A stretch of DNA of 64,000 nt from positions 1-64,000 of the forward strand of contig CANKZU010000012.1 in the NCBI GenBank assembly GCA_947488615.1, written 5' to 3'. The stretch comes from an uncultured Aurantimonas sp. (GTDB taxonomy: Bacteria; Pseudomonadota; Alphaproteobacteria; Rhizobiales; Rhizobiaceae). Below, one piece after another: positions 56,369 through 64,000 of this stretch. The notes under the pieces are model-generated. The model was not told the DNA's origin. It saw nothing but the letters and a program-made list of their open reading frames with translations, and did not search any database. Each line of letters starts with the position of its first letter. The first letter of the stretch is position 1. The position numbers and the translations under genes are program-made.

Positions 56369-56821
56369 TCAGTCCTTGGCGGTCTCGCGCGGCGTCGGCC
56401 GCCAGCCCTCCGGCGCCATCTCGAGCGATTTGAACATAAAGCCCGGCGCGACCGTGCAGCCGACCAGCGTGTATTCGCCAAGGCTCGTCGCGGTCTGCCA
56501 CCAGCCGGCGGGCACGACGAATTGCGGCGATTCATGCTCGCTGACATCCGGGCCGAGGCGATGGGACGACGCCTCGTGGCCGTCTTCCGACACAGTGATC
56601 ACCAGCGGCGCGCCGCCATACCAGTGCCAGACCTCGGCGGCGTCCTTGACCCGGTGCCATTGCGACGTCTCGCCTTCCTCGAGCAGATAGTAGATCGCCG
56701 TCGAGCGGGCCCGGCCCTTGCCCTTCGCCGGTTCGTCACGAAAGGTTTCGCGATACCAGCCGCCCTCGGGATGCGGTTTCAGGTCGAGCGTCTTGACGAT
56801 CTTCAGGGCAGCCGAACTCAT
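56369..56821 (-). CDS. DUF985 cupin-family protein
   Basis: A 150-residue cupin hidden within a larger track frame (56369-57562). It starts MSSAALKIVKTLDLKPHPEG and has GWYRETFRD, TAIYYLLEEGETSQWHRVKDAAEVWHWYGGAPL and VVPAGWWQTATSLGEYTLVGCTVAPGF, all typical of the RmlC-like DUF985 family. Function is unknown; a sugar- or metal-binding role is assumed from the fold. Its ATG shares a base with the gloB stop, so both are co-translated. Confidence 0.88.
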   Translation of the reverse strand: MSSAALKIVKTLDLKPHPEGGWYRETFRDEPAKGKGRARSTAIYYLLEEGETSQWHRVKDAAEVWHWYGGAPLVITVSEDGHEASSHRLGPDVSEHESPQFVVPAGWWQTATSLGEYTLVGCTVAPGFMFKSLEMAPEGWRPTPRETAKD

Positions 56822-57591
56822 CAGTATTGATCCCTCTTCTTGCGAATGGCGGCGAACACAGCGGCGGGCTCGGCGTCCGTCATGCCCATCGCTTTCATCA
56901 GCGCCGGGTCGTCGGCGCGCAAAAACGGATTGGTCTTTTTCTCGCGCCCGAGCGAGACGGGCAGCGTCGGCTTGCCGTCGGCCCGCAGCGCCGCGACCTC
57001 CTGCGCCCGCTCCTGCAAGGCGGAATTGTCCGGATCGACGTCGTTGGCGCAGCGGGCGTTGGTGGCGGTGTATTCGTGGCCGCAATAGAGCATCGTCTCG
57101 TCGGGCAGCGCCCTGAGGCGCTTGAGCGACTCCCACATCATCGCCGCATCGCCCTCGAACAGCCGGCCGCAGCCGAGCGAGAACAGCGCATCGGCGGCGA
57201 AGACGGCCTTGGTGTCTGGCAGATAATAGGAGATTTCGCCCAGCGTGTGCCCCGGCGTGTCGATCGCCTCGACGCGAATGCCGCCGAGTTCGAACGTATC
57301 GCCGCCCGAAACCGACCGGTCGATGCCGGGAATCTTCGCCCGCTCCTTTTCCGGTCCGATGATTTCGACCCCGAACCGCGCCTTCAATGCCTCGTTCGCC
57401 GCGACATGGTCGCCGTGGTGATGCGTCGTCAGGATATGGGTGAGATTCCAGCCGGCCTTCGTGAGTTCGGCGAGGATCGGCGCCTCCTCCGGCGCGTCGA
57501 TGGCGATCGTCGTGCCGCTGTCCTTGTCGTGGACGAGCACGCCGAAATTGTCGCCGCGGCAAACGAATTGACGAATTTCGATCTCGGCCAT
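56821..57591 (-). CDS. gloB: Hydroxyacylglutathione hydrolase (glyoxalase II)
   Basis: A 256-residue metallo-beta-lactamase-fold enzyme that frees D-lactate and glutathione from S-D-lactoylglutathione, completing methylglyoxal detoxification. It contains the metal motif THHHGDHVAANEALK, TPGHTLGEISYYLPD, FAADALFSLGCGRLFEG and CGHEYTATNARCANDVDPDN. ATG at 57591 with AAGGGAAG upstream was chosen; the track ORF adds 68 spurious residues. The aldo-keto reductase at 4-5 kb may act on the same toxic aldehydes. Confidence 0.95.
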   Translation of the reverse strand: MAEIEIRQFVCRGDNFGVLVHDKDSGTTIAIDAPEEAPILAELTKAGWNLTHILTTHHHGDHVAANEALKARFGVEIIGPEKERAKIPGIDRSVSGGDTFELGGIRVEAIDTPGHTLGEISYYLPDTKAVFAADALFSLGCGRLFEGDAAMMWESLKRLRALPDETMLYCGHEYTATNARCANDVDPDNSALQERAQEVAALRADGKPTLPVSLGREKKTNPFLRADDPALMKAMGMTDAEPAAVFAAIRKKRDQY

Positions 57592-57794
57592 GGAGGTCTT
57601 CCCTTCATTGAATGCGGTGCATTGTCGAGTTAGGGCGCTCCGACGCCATGTCAGCCGCCGGGCACACTGCGGCCGCCTCGCAACTGGATCGAGGCCATTC
57701 CCCCGAAAGAGAGTTTCGACCCAGCTTGCGAGCGTCCTATAGTGGCTGTTCGATCCGTCATATCCAACCAGCGGCGAACAGGGAGCCGTCCACA

Positions 57795-58577
57795 CTGACC
57801 ACCAATGCCGACATCGTCGACCTTCGCGACTTCTACGCCTCGCCGCTCGGTCTTGCGGCCGCCCGCGCCGTATCGCTGGCCTTGACGCCGTTGTGGCGGC
57901 CGATCTCGGACGAGCGGCTGGTCGGGCTCGGCTATGCCGTGCCCTATATCGACCGCTTCGCCGCCGATGCCGAGCGCGCCTTCGCCTTCATGCCGGCCGC
58001 GCAAGGGGCGCAGAACTGGCCGATGGGCGCCGCGTCCCTGTCGGCGCTGGTCGGCGTAGAGGATCTGCCGCTCGGCGACGCCTCGGTCGATCGCGTCCTC
58101 ATCATCCATGCGCTGGAATTCGCCGAAAGCCCCGAAGCCATGCTCAGCGAGGTCTGGCGGGTGCTGGCGCCGGGCGGGCGCATCGTCATCGTCGCGCCGC
58201 ACCGGCGCGGCATCTGGGCGCGCTTCGAGCACACGCCGTTCGGCTCGGGCCGTCCGTGGTCGCGCGGCCAGCTCACCCGGCTCCTGCGCGGCGCGATGTT
58301 CACGCCGTCCGCCTGGGCCGAGGCGCTGCTGTTTCCGCCGTTCCGGCGCCGCTCGCTGCTCGGCTTCGCCGCGCCGCTCGAACGCCTCGGCCGTGACCTG
58401 TGGCCACTCTTCGCCGGCGTCGTCGTCATCGAGGCGACCAAGCAGCTCTACCGGGGCGTTCCGGTGACCTCGACGGCCCGCGAGCGCCGCCGCTTGGCCA
58501 AGCCCGTGCTGGTCCCCGCCGGCGCCGGCGCGCGGAGGGAGGAGTTGGGCGGCAAGGCGTGGAACAGAATACGATGA
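57795..58577 (+). CDS. SAM-dependent methyltransferase, class I (UbiE/MerR-like)
   Basis: A protein of about 260 residues beginning TNADIVDLRDFYASPLG. It has the Rossmann methyltransferase pattern in weak form (LVGLGYAVPYIDRFAADAERAFAFMPA and VDRVLIIHALEFAESPEAMLSEVWRVLAPGGRIVIVAPHR). This family, divergent from gloB, is conserved in Hyphomicrobiales, and its substrate is unknown. No ATG is near the homologous start: a CTG at 57795 after AGGGAG is the closest, and upstream ATGs at 57612 or 57648 would add residues without similarity. The start is therefore uncertain. Confidence 0.75.
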   Translation: MTTNADIVDLRDFYASPLGLAAARAVSLALTPLWRPISDERLVGLGYAVPYIDRFAADAERAFAFMPAAQGAQNWPMGAASLSALVGVEDLPLGDASVDRVLIIHALEFAESPEAMLSEVWRVLAPGGRIVIVAPHRRGIWARFEHTPFGSGRPWSRGQLTRLLRGAMFTPSAWAEALLFPPFRRRSLLGFAAPLERLGRDLWPLFAGVVVIEATKQLYRGVPVTSTARERRRLAKPVLVPAGAGARREELGGKAWNRIR

Positions 58578-58694
58578 AAGTGTTTCAGATTCGAGCACTT
58601 GCCACGGTCAGAAGCATGTAGGCGGACATCCATGTCGGTGTGATCACGAGCGTTGGCCAGGCACGGGGCGCTCAATGAACAGCAGCGCAACTCA

Positions 58695-59027
58695 TCACGG
58701 CGTATAAATTTTAGTAGGTACTGCCATCCAGCCATTCTCTTTCATGCAGCGTAAAACAGGTTTCCTCCTGCTGGAGCCCACGAACCATCCAGAAGTAAGA
58801 TATTTCCTACCTGTGTTGAGATCGTGCAATCGATCAGGATCATACATCTCGACACAGGTTCGAAGGGCACTGGCGAGATCGGTAACTGGCGGTTCTGGAG
58901 TCCCAAGAAGATGCAGCCGCGCCCACTCTCTTTCAAAGGTGTATCCACAAGAAGCGGTAGCGAGACCGCATAGAGCCACGAAACCCACCCGCAACGTCTT
59001 TGTGAAGTGTTTCCTGGCTGGCACCAT
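58695..59027 (-). CDS. Small lipoprotein of unknown function
   Basis: A 110-residue protein with a lipoprotein signal (RVGFVALCGLATASCG, lipid Cys at about residue 27). The mature part reads GYTFEREWARLHLLG ... DLASALRTCVEMYDPDRLHD ... VLRCMKENGWMAVPTKIYTP, with two further cysteines. It would be anchored to a membrane facing the periplasm. Similar short YTFE-type lipoproteins are unknown to me. The ribosome binding site is weak and the surrounding DNA is AT-richer than average. It is 150 bp from the toxin-antitoxin pair. Confidence 0.5.
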   Translation of the reverse strand: MVPARKHFTKTLRVGFVALCGLATASCGYTFEREWARLHLLGTPEPPVTDLASALRTCVEMYDPDRLHDLNTGRKYLTSGWFVGSSRRKPVLRCMKENGWMAVPTKIYTP

Positions 59028-59181
59028 ATTCTTAGATCTTAGCCTATGCAGAATTCGCACCCATATGTTCCACAATAGCAGGTGCTCGCGCTATCCCTTC
59101 TCCGCCAAAGTACGCCGGACTGTGGCCGCGTCGTTCATTTTGAAACAGGAATTAGCAATTCTGTTTCACTTTCACCTTTCG

Positions 59182-59520
59182 CTACGCCAGCACCGCCGCG
59201 TTTTCCTGTGGCTCCAACTGGACCTTGAAATGCACGCCTTGGCTGTGCGCCAGATGCGAAATAATCCCGATCAGATGGACGGCCGTTGGACTGCCGTTTG
59301 GGCCGAGCATCCGCATGAGGCTTTTCGGGTTCTTGCCGGTAAGGCGCGCCAACCCCTCGAACCCGATCGTGGCATTGACATGCGCGCGCAAGAGCACGCG
59401 TCCCTCGTCGACCTCACCGTTCAAAAGCGCGTTGGCGGCGTCTTCGAGCAGATGCCGAGCAAACTCCGGCTTTCGCGCGGCGACTGTCTTCAACGCTTCG
59501 CTGTAAGGCATCGTCGGCAT
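59182..59520 (-). CDS. HigA-like antitoxin / helix-turn-helix regulator (COG3636 type)
   Basis: A 112-residue protein: MPTMPYSEALKTVAARKPEF, EDAANALLNGEVDEGRVLLRAHVNATIGFEGLARLTGKNPKSLMRMLGPNGSPTAVHLIGIISHLA with a helix-turn-helix in the middle. This is the addiction-module antidote family found after RelE/ParE-like toxins. It should bind and neutralise the toxin and repress the promoter. ATG at 59520 has AAGGA upstream and starts 2 bp after the toxin stop codon; the track start is inside the toxin gene. Confidence 0.85.
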   Translation of the reverse strand: MPTMPYSEALKTVAARKPEFARHLLEDAANALLNGEVDEGRVLLRAHVNATIGFEGLARLTGKNPKSLMRMLGPNGSPTAVHLIGIISHLAHSQGVHFKVQLEPQENAAVLA

Positions 59521-59522
59521 AA

Positions 59523-59852
59523 TCAGTCCTTCCGCTTTTTCTGCAGCTTGTAGTCCGACCACAAACCTCTGGCCCGTTCGATGTCCCGGTTCTGGCGGCG
59601 CTTTGTCCCGCCGGTCAACAAGATCACCAGACGTTCGCCATCCTGTCCCAAATAGATGCGGTAACCGGGGCCGAACGGGATGCGCAATTCGTGGACGCCA
59701 CCCCCAAGGCTCTTGAGTTGGCCGGTGTTGCCGCCCTCCAGTCGATCGAGCGCAATCGTCACGCGGTTGACCGCCTGCCGGTCAATGCCTGAGAGCCAAT
59801 CCACGAAAGGCGCTTCGCCGGCATCGTCGGTGTAGGTGACCAGTTCGACCAT
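59523..59852 (-). CDS. RelE/ParE-family toxin (COG3657 type)
   Basis: A 109-residue toxin of the RelE/ParE superfamily: TDDAGEAPFVDWLSGIDRQAVNRVTIALDRLEGGNTGQLKSLGGGVHELRIPFGPGYRIYLGQDGERLVILLTGGTKRRQNRDIERA. The ELRI..GPGYRIYL and GGTKRRQNRDI motifs are diagnostic for this HigB-like subgroup, which usually cleaves mRNA on the ribosome. It is the first gene of a toxin-first pair. Basic C-terminus KLQKKRKD. The pair is inserted between two conserved gene groups, suggesting it was acquired. Confidence 0.9.
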   Translation of the reverse strand: MVELVTYTDDAGEAPFVDWLSGIDRQAVNRVTIALDRLEGGNTGQLKSLGGGVHELRIPFGPGYRIYLGQDGERLVILLTGGTKRRQNRDIERARGLWSDYKLQKKRKD

Positions 59853-59958
59853 GATCTATGGTAACAAATTTGATACCAGACGCAAGTGATCGAAAGCGGG
59901 AAAGGTGCGTGGGTTGCCTCGCTTCGCGGCGCCTGCGAGCGCCCAGACCTAACGCTCC

Positions 59959-60612
59959 TCACCGCCTGAGCACGAACACCGCCTGCTGGCCGAACAGGTT
60001 CCAGAACGCCCAGGGCATATTCATCCCCATCTTCTGGCCGGTGGCATTGATCGCCATCGCCAGTTCGACCTTGGCGCCGATCTCGTCGGCGAGCGCGACA
60101 AAGTCGCGGATCGTGCAGAAATGGATGTTCGGCGTGTCGTACCAGGAATGCGTCAGGTTCCGCGTCACCGGCATGCGACCGTAGAGGCCGAGCGACAGGC
60201 GGATCGACCAATGGCCGAAATTCGGGAACGACACGATCGCCCGCTCGCCGATTCTGAGGAGTTCGGTGAGGACCGTCCTCGGATTGCGGGTCGCCTGGAT
60301 GGTCTGCGACAGGACGACGAAATCGAAGGCGTCGTCCGGATAATGGACGAGGTCGCGGTCGGCATCGCCCTGGATGACCGACAGGCCGCGCCCGACGCAT
60401 TCGTTGACGCCGGCCTGGCTGAGCTCGACTCCGCGCCCGTCGACCTGGCGGCGCCGCTCGAGCAGCGACAGAAGCGCGCCGTCGCCGCAGCCGACGTCGA
60501 GCACCCGGCTTCCCGGCGTGACGAGGCCGGCGATCAGTTCCAGATCGATACGGGTCGACGCGTTGGCCGTGACGGTCTCGCTGGTGGGAATTGGCGTATC
60601 CAGAACCGCCAT
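59959..60612 (-). CDS. metW: Methionine biosynthesis protein MetW
   Basis: A 217-residue methyltransferase-fold protein found with MetX in the methionine pathway of many proteobacteria. It has the SAM motif VLDVGCGDGALLSLLERR, GVELSQAGVNECVGRGLSVI and SQTIQATRNPRTVLTELLRIGERAIVSFPNFGHW, a stretch typical for MetW. It supports homoserine O-acyltransferase activity of MetX. ATG at 60612 with GAGGGGG upstream starts 2 bp after the metX stop. Confidence 0.93.
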   Translation of the reverse strand: MAVLDTPIPTSETVTANASTRIDLELIAGLVTPGSRVLDVGCGDGALLSLLERRRQVDGRGVELSQAGVNECVGRGLSVIQGDADRDLVHYPDDAFDFVVLSQTIQATRNPRTVLTELLRIGERAIVSFPNFGHWSIRLSLGLYGRMPVTRNLTHSWYDTPNIHFCTIRDFVALADEIGAKVELAMAINATGQKMGMNMPWAFWNLFGQQAVFVLRR

Positions 60613-60614
60613 CG

Positions 60615-61796
60615 TCAAAGCCCCCTCACCCGCGCCGCCGAGGAAATGAAACCGTCGATCGCCGCGAAGAATTCCGGCTCATCGAGGAGGAACGCGTCGT
60701 GCCCCCGGTCGGTCTCGATCTCCACGAAGGACACCGACGCCGCGGCGGCATTCAGCGCGTGGACGACGGCGCGGTTCTCCCCGGTCGGAAACAGCCAGTC
60801 GGAGGAAAACGAGACAAGGCAGAAGCGCGTCGTCGCGTCGCGGAACGCCTCGGCGAGGCTGCCGCCGTAATCCGCCGCGATATCGAAATAGTCCATCGAC
60901 CGGGTCATGTAGAGATAGGAATTGGCGTCGAAGCGATCGACGAAGGTCATTCCCTGGTGCCTCAGATAGCTCTCGATCTGGAAATCGGCGTCGAAGCCGA
61001 AGCCGAACGCCTCGCGGTCCTGCAGATTGCGGCCGAACTTGCGGTGCAGCGCCGTCTCCGACAGATAGGTGACATGCGCCGCCATCCGCGCGACGGCGAG
61101 CCCCTTGTGCGGCCGTTTGCCGACCGCGTAATAGCGCCCGCCATGCCAGTCGGGATCGGCCATCACCGCCTGCCGCCCAACCTCGTGGAAGGCGATGTTC
61201 TGGGACGAGTGGCGCGCGCCGGTGGCGATCGGCAGGGCGGCGAAGACCTTCTCGGGATAGCTCACGGTCCATTGCAGCACCTGCATGCCGCCCATCGAGC
61301 CGCCGATGACGGCGAACAGCGTGTCGATGCCGAGCCGCTCGACCAGCATCGCCTGCGCCCGCACCATGTCGGGGATGGTGATCACCGGCAGGTCGAGACC
61401 GTAGGGCTCGCCGGTCGCCGGATCGATCGAGGCCGGGCCGGTCGAGCCCATGCAGCCGCCGATGACGTTGGAGCAGATGACGAAATATTTCGACGTGTCG
61501 ATCGGCTTGCCCTCGCCGATGATCGAGGTCCACCAGCCCGGCTTGCCGGTCACCGGCGACTGGCTGGCAACGTAGTGGTCGCCGGTCAGCGCGTGGCAGA
61601 CGAGGATGGCGTTGCTCCCATCCGCGTTCAAGGTCCCGTATGTGTTGTAGGCGATCTGGAACGGCGCCAGCTCCCGGCCGGCATCCAGACGCAGCGGCTC
61701 GTCCGCGCCGAAATGGGCGACGGGACTAGACGGGTGGTTCGCCTCGCGGCTGCCGGCCGCATATTCCAGGTCTTCGGTCGAGGCTTCGACGCTCAT
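60615..61796 (-). CDS. metX: Homoserine O-acyltransferase MetX
   Basis: An alpha/beta-hydrolase-fold enzyme of about 393 residues that acylates homoserine (acetyl-CoA or succinyl-CoA), the first dedicated step of methionine synthesis. It has [35 protein letters not shown], the nucleophile elbow [16 protein letters not shown] and the catalytic [12 protein letters not shown] and DRGHDAFL (Asp and His). The start is ATG at 61796 (MSVEAS...) with GGGATGG upstream; ATG 61802 is possible. It is co-transcribed with metW. Substrate acetyl versus succinyl cannot be decided. Confidence 0.94.
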   Translation of the reverse strand: MSVEASTEDLEYAAGSREANHPSSPVAHFGADEPLRLDAGRELAPFQIAYNTYGTLNADGSNAILVCHALTGDHYVASQSPVTGKPGWWTSIIGEGKPIDTSKYFVICSNVIGGCMGSTGPASIDPATGEPYGLDLPVITIPDMVRAQAMLVERLGIDTLFAVIGGSMGGMQVLQWTVSYPEKVFAALPIATGARHSSQNIAFHEVGRQAVMADPDWHGGRYYAVGKRPHKGLAVARMAAHVTYLSETALHRKFGRNLQDREAFGFGFDADFQIESYLRHQGMTFVDRFDANSYLYMTRSMDYFDIAADYGGSLAEAFRDATTRFCLVSFSSDWLFPTGENRAVVHALNAAAASVSFVEIETDRGHDAFLLDEPEFFAAIDGFISSAARVRGL

Positions 61797-61996
61797 GTCC
61801 ATCCCGCTCGATGATGCGCGCCGGCCGGCACGGCTTGGTGTCGTGGCGACCGGCGGTGTTCGGGTTCGAGGCACAGATACGCATTCGCGCCCGCTGCGGC
61901 AATCGTCGCGCCGCCCAGTCAGCTAAAGCCGGCGCTTTGCCAAGCGAACGAAGGGCCGGTAGAAGCACTGCGCAAGACCATAGGGAGTTCGAACGC

Positions 61997-62794
61997 ATGA
62001 GCGGAACCGTCACCGCCGACCCATCGCGGCTCGCGGAACTGAGAGCGAAGATCGACGCCATCGACGAATCCGTGCATCGGCTGCTGATGCAGCGCGCCAG
62101 CGTCATCGACGAATTGATCGCGGTGAAGGGCACGGCGAAGAACGGCGCCGCCTTCCGCCCCGGCCGTGAGGCCGACATGATGCGCCGGCTGGCCAAGCGC
62201 CATGAGGGGCACCTGCCGCTGACCGCGATGGAGCATCTGTGGCGCGAGATCATCTCCACCTTTACCGCCCTGCAGGCCCCGTTCGAGGTCGTCATCGCAG
62301 GTGACGGCGACCGTGTCGCCAGCGCCGAGACGGCGCGGTTCTATTTCGGCTTTTCGGTCCCCCTGTCGATCGCCGCATCGAGCCAGGCGGTGGTCGCATG
62401 CATCGAAGCCGGCGGCGACAAGCTCGGCATCCTGCCGATCGGCGCGACCGGCCATCCGTGGTGGCAGGGGCTCGGCTCGGCGCAGATCGTCGCGCGGCTG
62501 CCCTTCTTCGACGAACCGGGCCGGCCAGCGGCGACGCCCGCGCTGGTCATCGCCCCGCCGCTCGCCGATCCAGTGTCGCCGGAGATCGCCTGTTTTTCCG
62601 TCGATGGGCTGACCGCGCTCACGCAGATCCCGGACGGCCTGACGGTGATCGCCGAGGCGCCTTACGGAACCGACCGCTTCAGCGTCCTCGTCGCGACCGA
62701 AAAAGACGCGGCTTCGGTGGCCGCGGCACTGGGTCCCGGCCTCGACATCCGGCCGATCGGGGGCTATGCGGCCCCGTGCCGGTCCCTATCCTGA
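61997..62794 (+). CDS. Chorismate mutase with degenerate prephenate-dehydratase-like part
   Basis: A 265-residue protein. The N-terminal 90 residues are an AroQ-class chorismate mutase ([34 protein letters not shown] and the [19 protein letters not shown] helix), converting chorismate to prephenate. The C-terminal part ([53 protein letters not shown]) resembles the prephenate dehydratase fold, but the catalytic TRF motif is absent, so dehydratase activity is unlikely. GGGAG precedes the ATG. It is 80 bp upstream of hisC, in line with phenylalanine/tyrosine synthesis. Confidence 0.8.
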   Translation: MSGTVTADPSRLAELRAKIDAIDESVHRLLMQRASVIDELIAVKGTAKNGAAFRPGREADMMRRLAKRHEGHLPLTAMEHLWREIISTFTALQAPFEVVIAGDGDRVASAETARFYFGFSVPLSIAASSQAVVACIEAGGDKLGILPIGATGHPWWQGLGSAQIVARLPFFDEPGRPAATPALVIAPPLADPVSPEIACFSVDGLTALTQIPDGLTVIAEAPYGTDRFSVLVATEKDAASVAAALGPGLDIRPIGGYAAPCRSLS

Positions 62795-62874
62795 TGCACC
62801 TGTCGTGGCGCGACGGCGTCGCGATCGGCCCGCAATCACCAGCGCCTGCAGTCACCAGCGAAAGAACACGGACG

Positions 62875-63972
62875 ATGAGACCCGTTCCGAATAAGGGCGT
62901 CCTCGACATCGAGGCCTATGTGCCGGGCAAGAGCAAAGCGCCGGCCGGCGTGACGCTGCACAAGCTCTCCTCCAACGAGACACCGCTGGGCGCCGCGCCG
63001 GCGGCGCGCGAGGCGGCGATCGCGGCGCTTGCGCATCCCGAGCTCTATCCCGACGGTCAGGCCAGCGAGCTGAAGCGCGCCATCGCCGAGGTGCATGGCC
63101 TCAACCCGCAAAACATCCTCTGCGGCAACGGCTCCGACGAACTGCTCGGGCTTCTGTGCCAGTGCTATCTCGCACCGGGCGACGAGGCGATCCATACCGA
63201 GCACGGCTTCCTGGTCTACCGCATCCAGATCCTGGCGCGCGGCGCGACGCCCGTTGTCGCGCCGGAGACCAACGTTACCGCCGACGTCGACGCGATCCTT
63301 GCGCGGGTCAGCGAGCGTACCAGGCTGGTTTTCCTCGCCAACCCCAACAACCCGACCGGCACCTATCTGCCCTTCGAGGAAGTCCAGCGCCTGCATGCCG
63401 GCTTGCCGGGCAACGTCGTTCTCGTCCTCGACGCCGCCTATGCCGAATATGTCCGCCGTAACGATTACGGCGCCGGCATCGAGCTGGTCTCGTCCTCCGA
63501 GAACGTCGTGATGACCCGCACCTTCTCCAAGATCTACGGCCTCGCCGGTCTGCGGATTGGCTGGCTGTACGGGCCGGAGGCGATCGTCGATGCCCTCGAC
63601 CGGGTGCGCGGGCCGTTCAATCTGAACGCCGCAGCCATCGCAGCCGGCGCCGCCGCCATTCGCGACCGCGGCTTCGTCGAAACGGCCGCCGACCACAACG
63701 CCCGCTGGCTGGAATGGACCACCGCCGCGCTGGAAGGCCTTGGCCTGACCGTGACGCCGAGTGTCGGCAATTTCGTTCTGGTCCACTTTTCCGACGCGCC
63801 CGGCCAGACGGCGGCGGAGGCCGACGATTTCCTCACCGCGCGCGGTTTCATCCTGCGCCGGGTCGGCGGATATGGCTTTGCGAACGCGTTGCGCATGACC
63901 ATCGGAACCGAGGAAGCCAATCGCGGCGCCGTCGCGGCGCTTGGCCAGTTTCTCGGCAAGGGGGCTGCATGA
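62875..63972 (+). CDS. hisC: Histidinol-phosphate/aromatic aminotransferase
   Basis: A 365-residue PLP-dependent class II aminotransferase. Motifs are [50 protein letters not shown], the Tyr in LDAAYAEYV and the PLP Lys in [19 protein letters not shown]. Members accept imidazole-acetol phosphate or aromatic keto-acids; the position after chorismate mutase and before a dehydrogenase suggests use in tyrosine/phenylalanine synthesis as well. ATG at 62875 ([13 protein letters not shown]) was chosen. The track frame begins far upstream inside the mutase gene. Confidence 0.93.
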   Translation: MRPVPNKGVLDIEAYVPGKSKAPAGVTLHKLSSNETPLGAAPAAREAAIAALAHPELYPDGQASELKRAIAEVHGLNPQNILCGNGSDELLGLLCQCYLAPGDEAIHTEHGFLVYRIQILARGATPVVAPETNVTADVDAILARVSERTRLVFLANPNNPTGTYLPFEEVQRLHAGLPGNVVLVLDAAYAEYVRRNDYGAGIELVSSSENVVMTRTFSKIYGLAGLRIGWLYGPEAIVDALDRVRGPFNLNAAAIAAGAAAIRDRGFVETAADHNARWLEWTTAALEGLGLTVTPSVGNFVLVHFSDAPGQTAAEADDFLTARGFILRRVGGYGFANALRMTIGTEEANRGAVAALGQFLGKGAA

Positions 63973-64000
63973 GCGAGCCTCTGTTTACGCGCGTCGCGCT
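63969..64000 (+). CDS. Prephenate/arogenate dehydrogenase, N-terminus only
   Basis: The last 32 bases open a frame [10 protein letters not shown] that overlaps the hisC stop by ATGA and runs off the right edge. The residues SEPLFTRVA are the usual start of rhizobial prephenate dehydrogenases (before the NAD-binding GxGLIG motif, which is outside the window). The hisC-tyrosine dehydrogenase order supports the call; nothing more can be seen. Confidence 0.6.
   Translation, partial: MSEPLFTRVA

Noticed and set aside
61797-61996. SAM-II-type riboswitch upstream of metX
   Set aside because: AGCTAAAGC and an ATTGC...GCG stretch recall SAM-II words, but on the metX strand they do not form the H-type pseudoknot consensus.

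Overview
The window is a GC-rich chromosomal segment from an alphaproteobacterium, most likely order Hyphomicrobiales (Rhizobiales). The evidence is the gene order: clpB / DUF4167 gene / prmC / prfA / ptsP / lysC; divergent ppi and secA; accA / xerD / small membrane protein / aroK-aroB / corC; bolA / J-domain gene / cobS / cobT; rpmB / DUF3108 gene / EamA gene; and metW-metX / chorismate mutase / hisC / tyrosine-pathway dehydrogenase. Other lineage markers are aerobic cobaltochelatase genes, a CsgH-type curli chaperone, a DUF1127 protein and rhizobial-type palindromic repeats. I cannot name the genus.

Layout. 1-280: leader and promoter of an rRNA operon running off the left edge (minus strand, boxA visible). 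0.6-9.6 kb: cell-envelope genes (M23 peptidase, extensin/LAS-type peptidase, two tandem YkuD L,D-transpeptidases, a PRC-barrel protein), with a LysR/DUF1127 divergent pair and an aldo-keto reductase. 9.7-19.7 kb (minus): clpB, DUF4167 gene, prmC, prfA, ptsP, lysC. 19.9-25.5 kb (minus): an accessory block made of an overlapping four-gene unit (glycosyltransferase, acyl-CoA dehydrogenase-like, PIG-L deacetylase, NodS-like methyltransferase), a secreted Gly/Ser/Val-repeat protein and an unknown membrane protein. 26-34 kb: ubiG, DUF1178, nitrilase-family, grxC, comF, NDUFAF5-like methyltransferase, a small Flp pilin unit, mutT, GNAT, argJ. 34-45 kb: ppi/secA, YafK-like transpeptidase, accA, xerD, aroKB, corC. 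45-52 kb: bolA, J-domain gene, cobS, an insertion, cobT, a phytase-esterase-like gene, a queuosine-precursor transporter. 52.8-58.6 kb: rpmB, palindromic repeats, DUF3108, EamA exporter, curli-type csgA/csgH genes, DUF985 cupin, gloB, methyltransferase. 58.6-59.9 kb: lipoprotein and a RelE/HigA-type toxin-antitoxin pair. 59.9-64 kb: metW-metX, chorismate mutase, hisC and the first codons of a prephenate/arogenate dehydrogenase.

Most of the window is housekeeping. The points most worth attention are: (1) a compact preQ1-I-like riboswitch candidate before the YhhQ queuosine-precursor transporter, whose pseudoknot would contain the AUG start codon; (2) the GT2 / ACAD / PIG-L / NodS-methyltransferase unit, which looks like a small uncharacterised glycan or glycolipid pathway; (3) an insertion between cobS and cobT with a diverged copy of the first 26 or so cobT codons, a frameshifted hicA, an intact hicB and a secreted cysteine-containing orphan protein; (4) a minimal curli pair without secretion genes in view; (5) a peptidoglycan L,D-crosslinking cluster with a LAS-type peptidase.

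The calls rest on reading the given translations and nucleotides. No database search was run, so family names are recognition from motifs and order, and start codons were chosen by eye.
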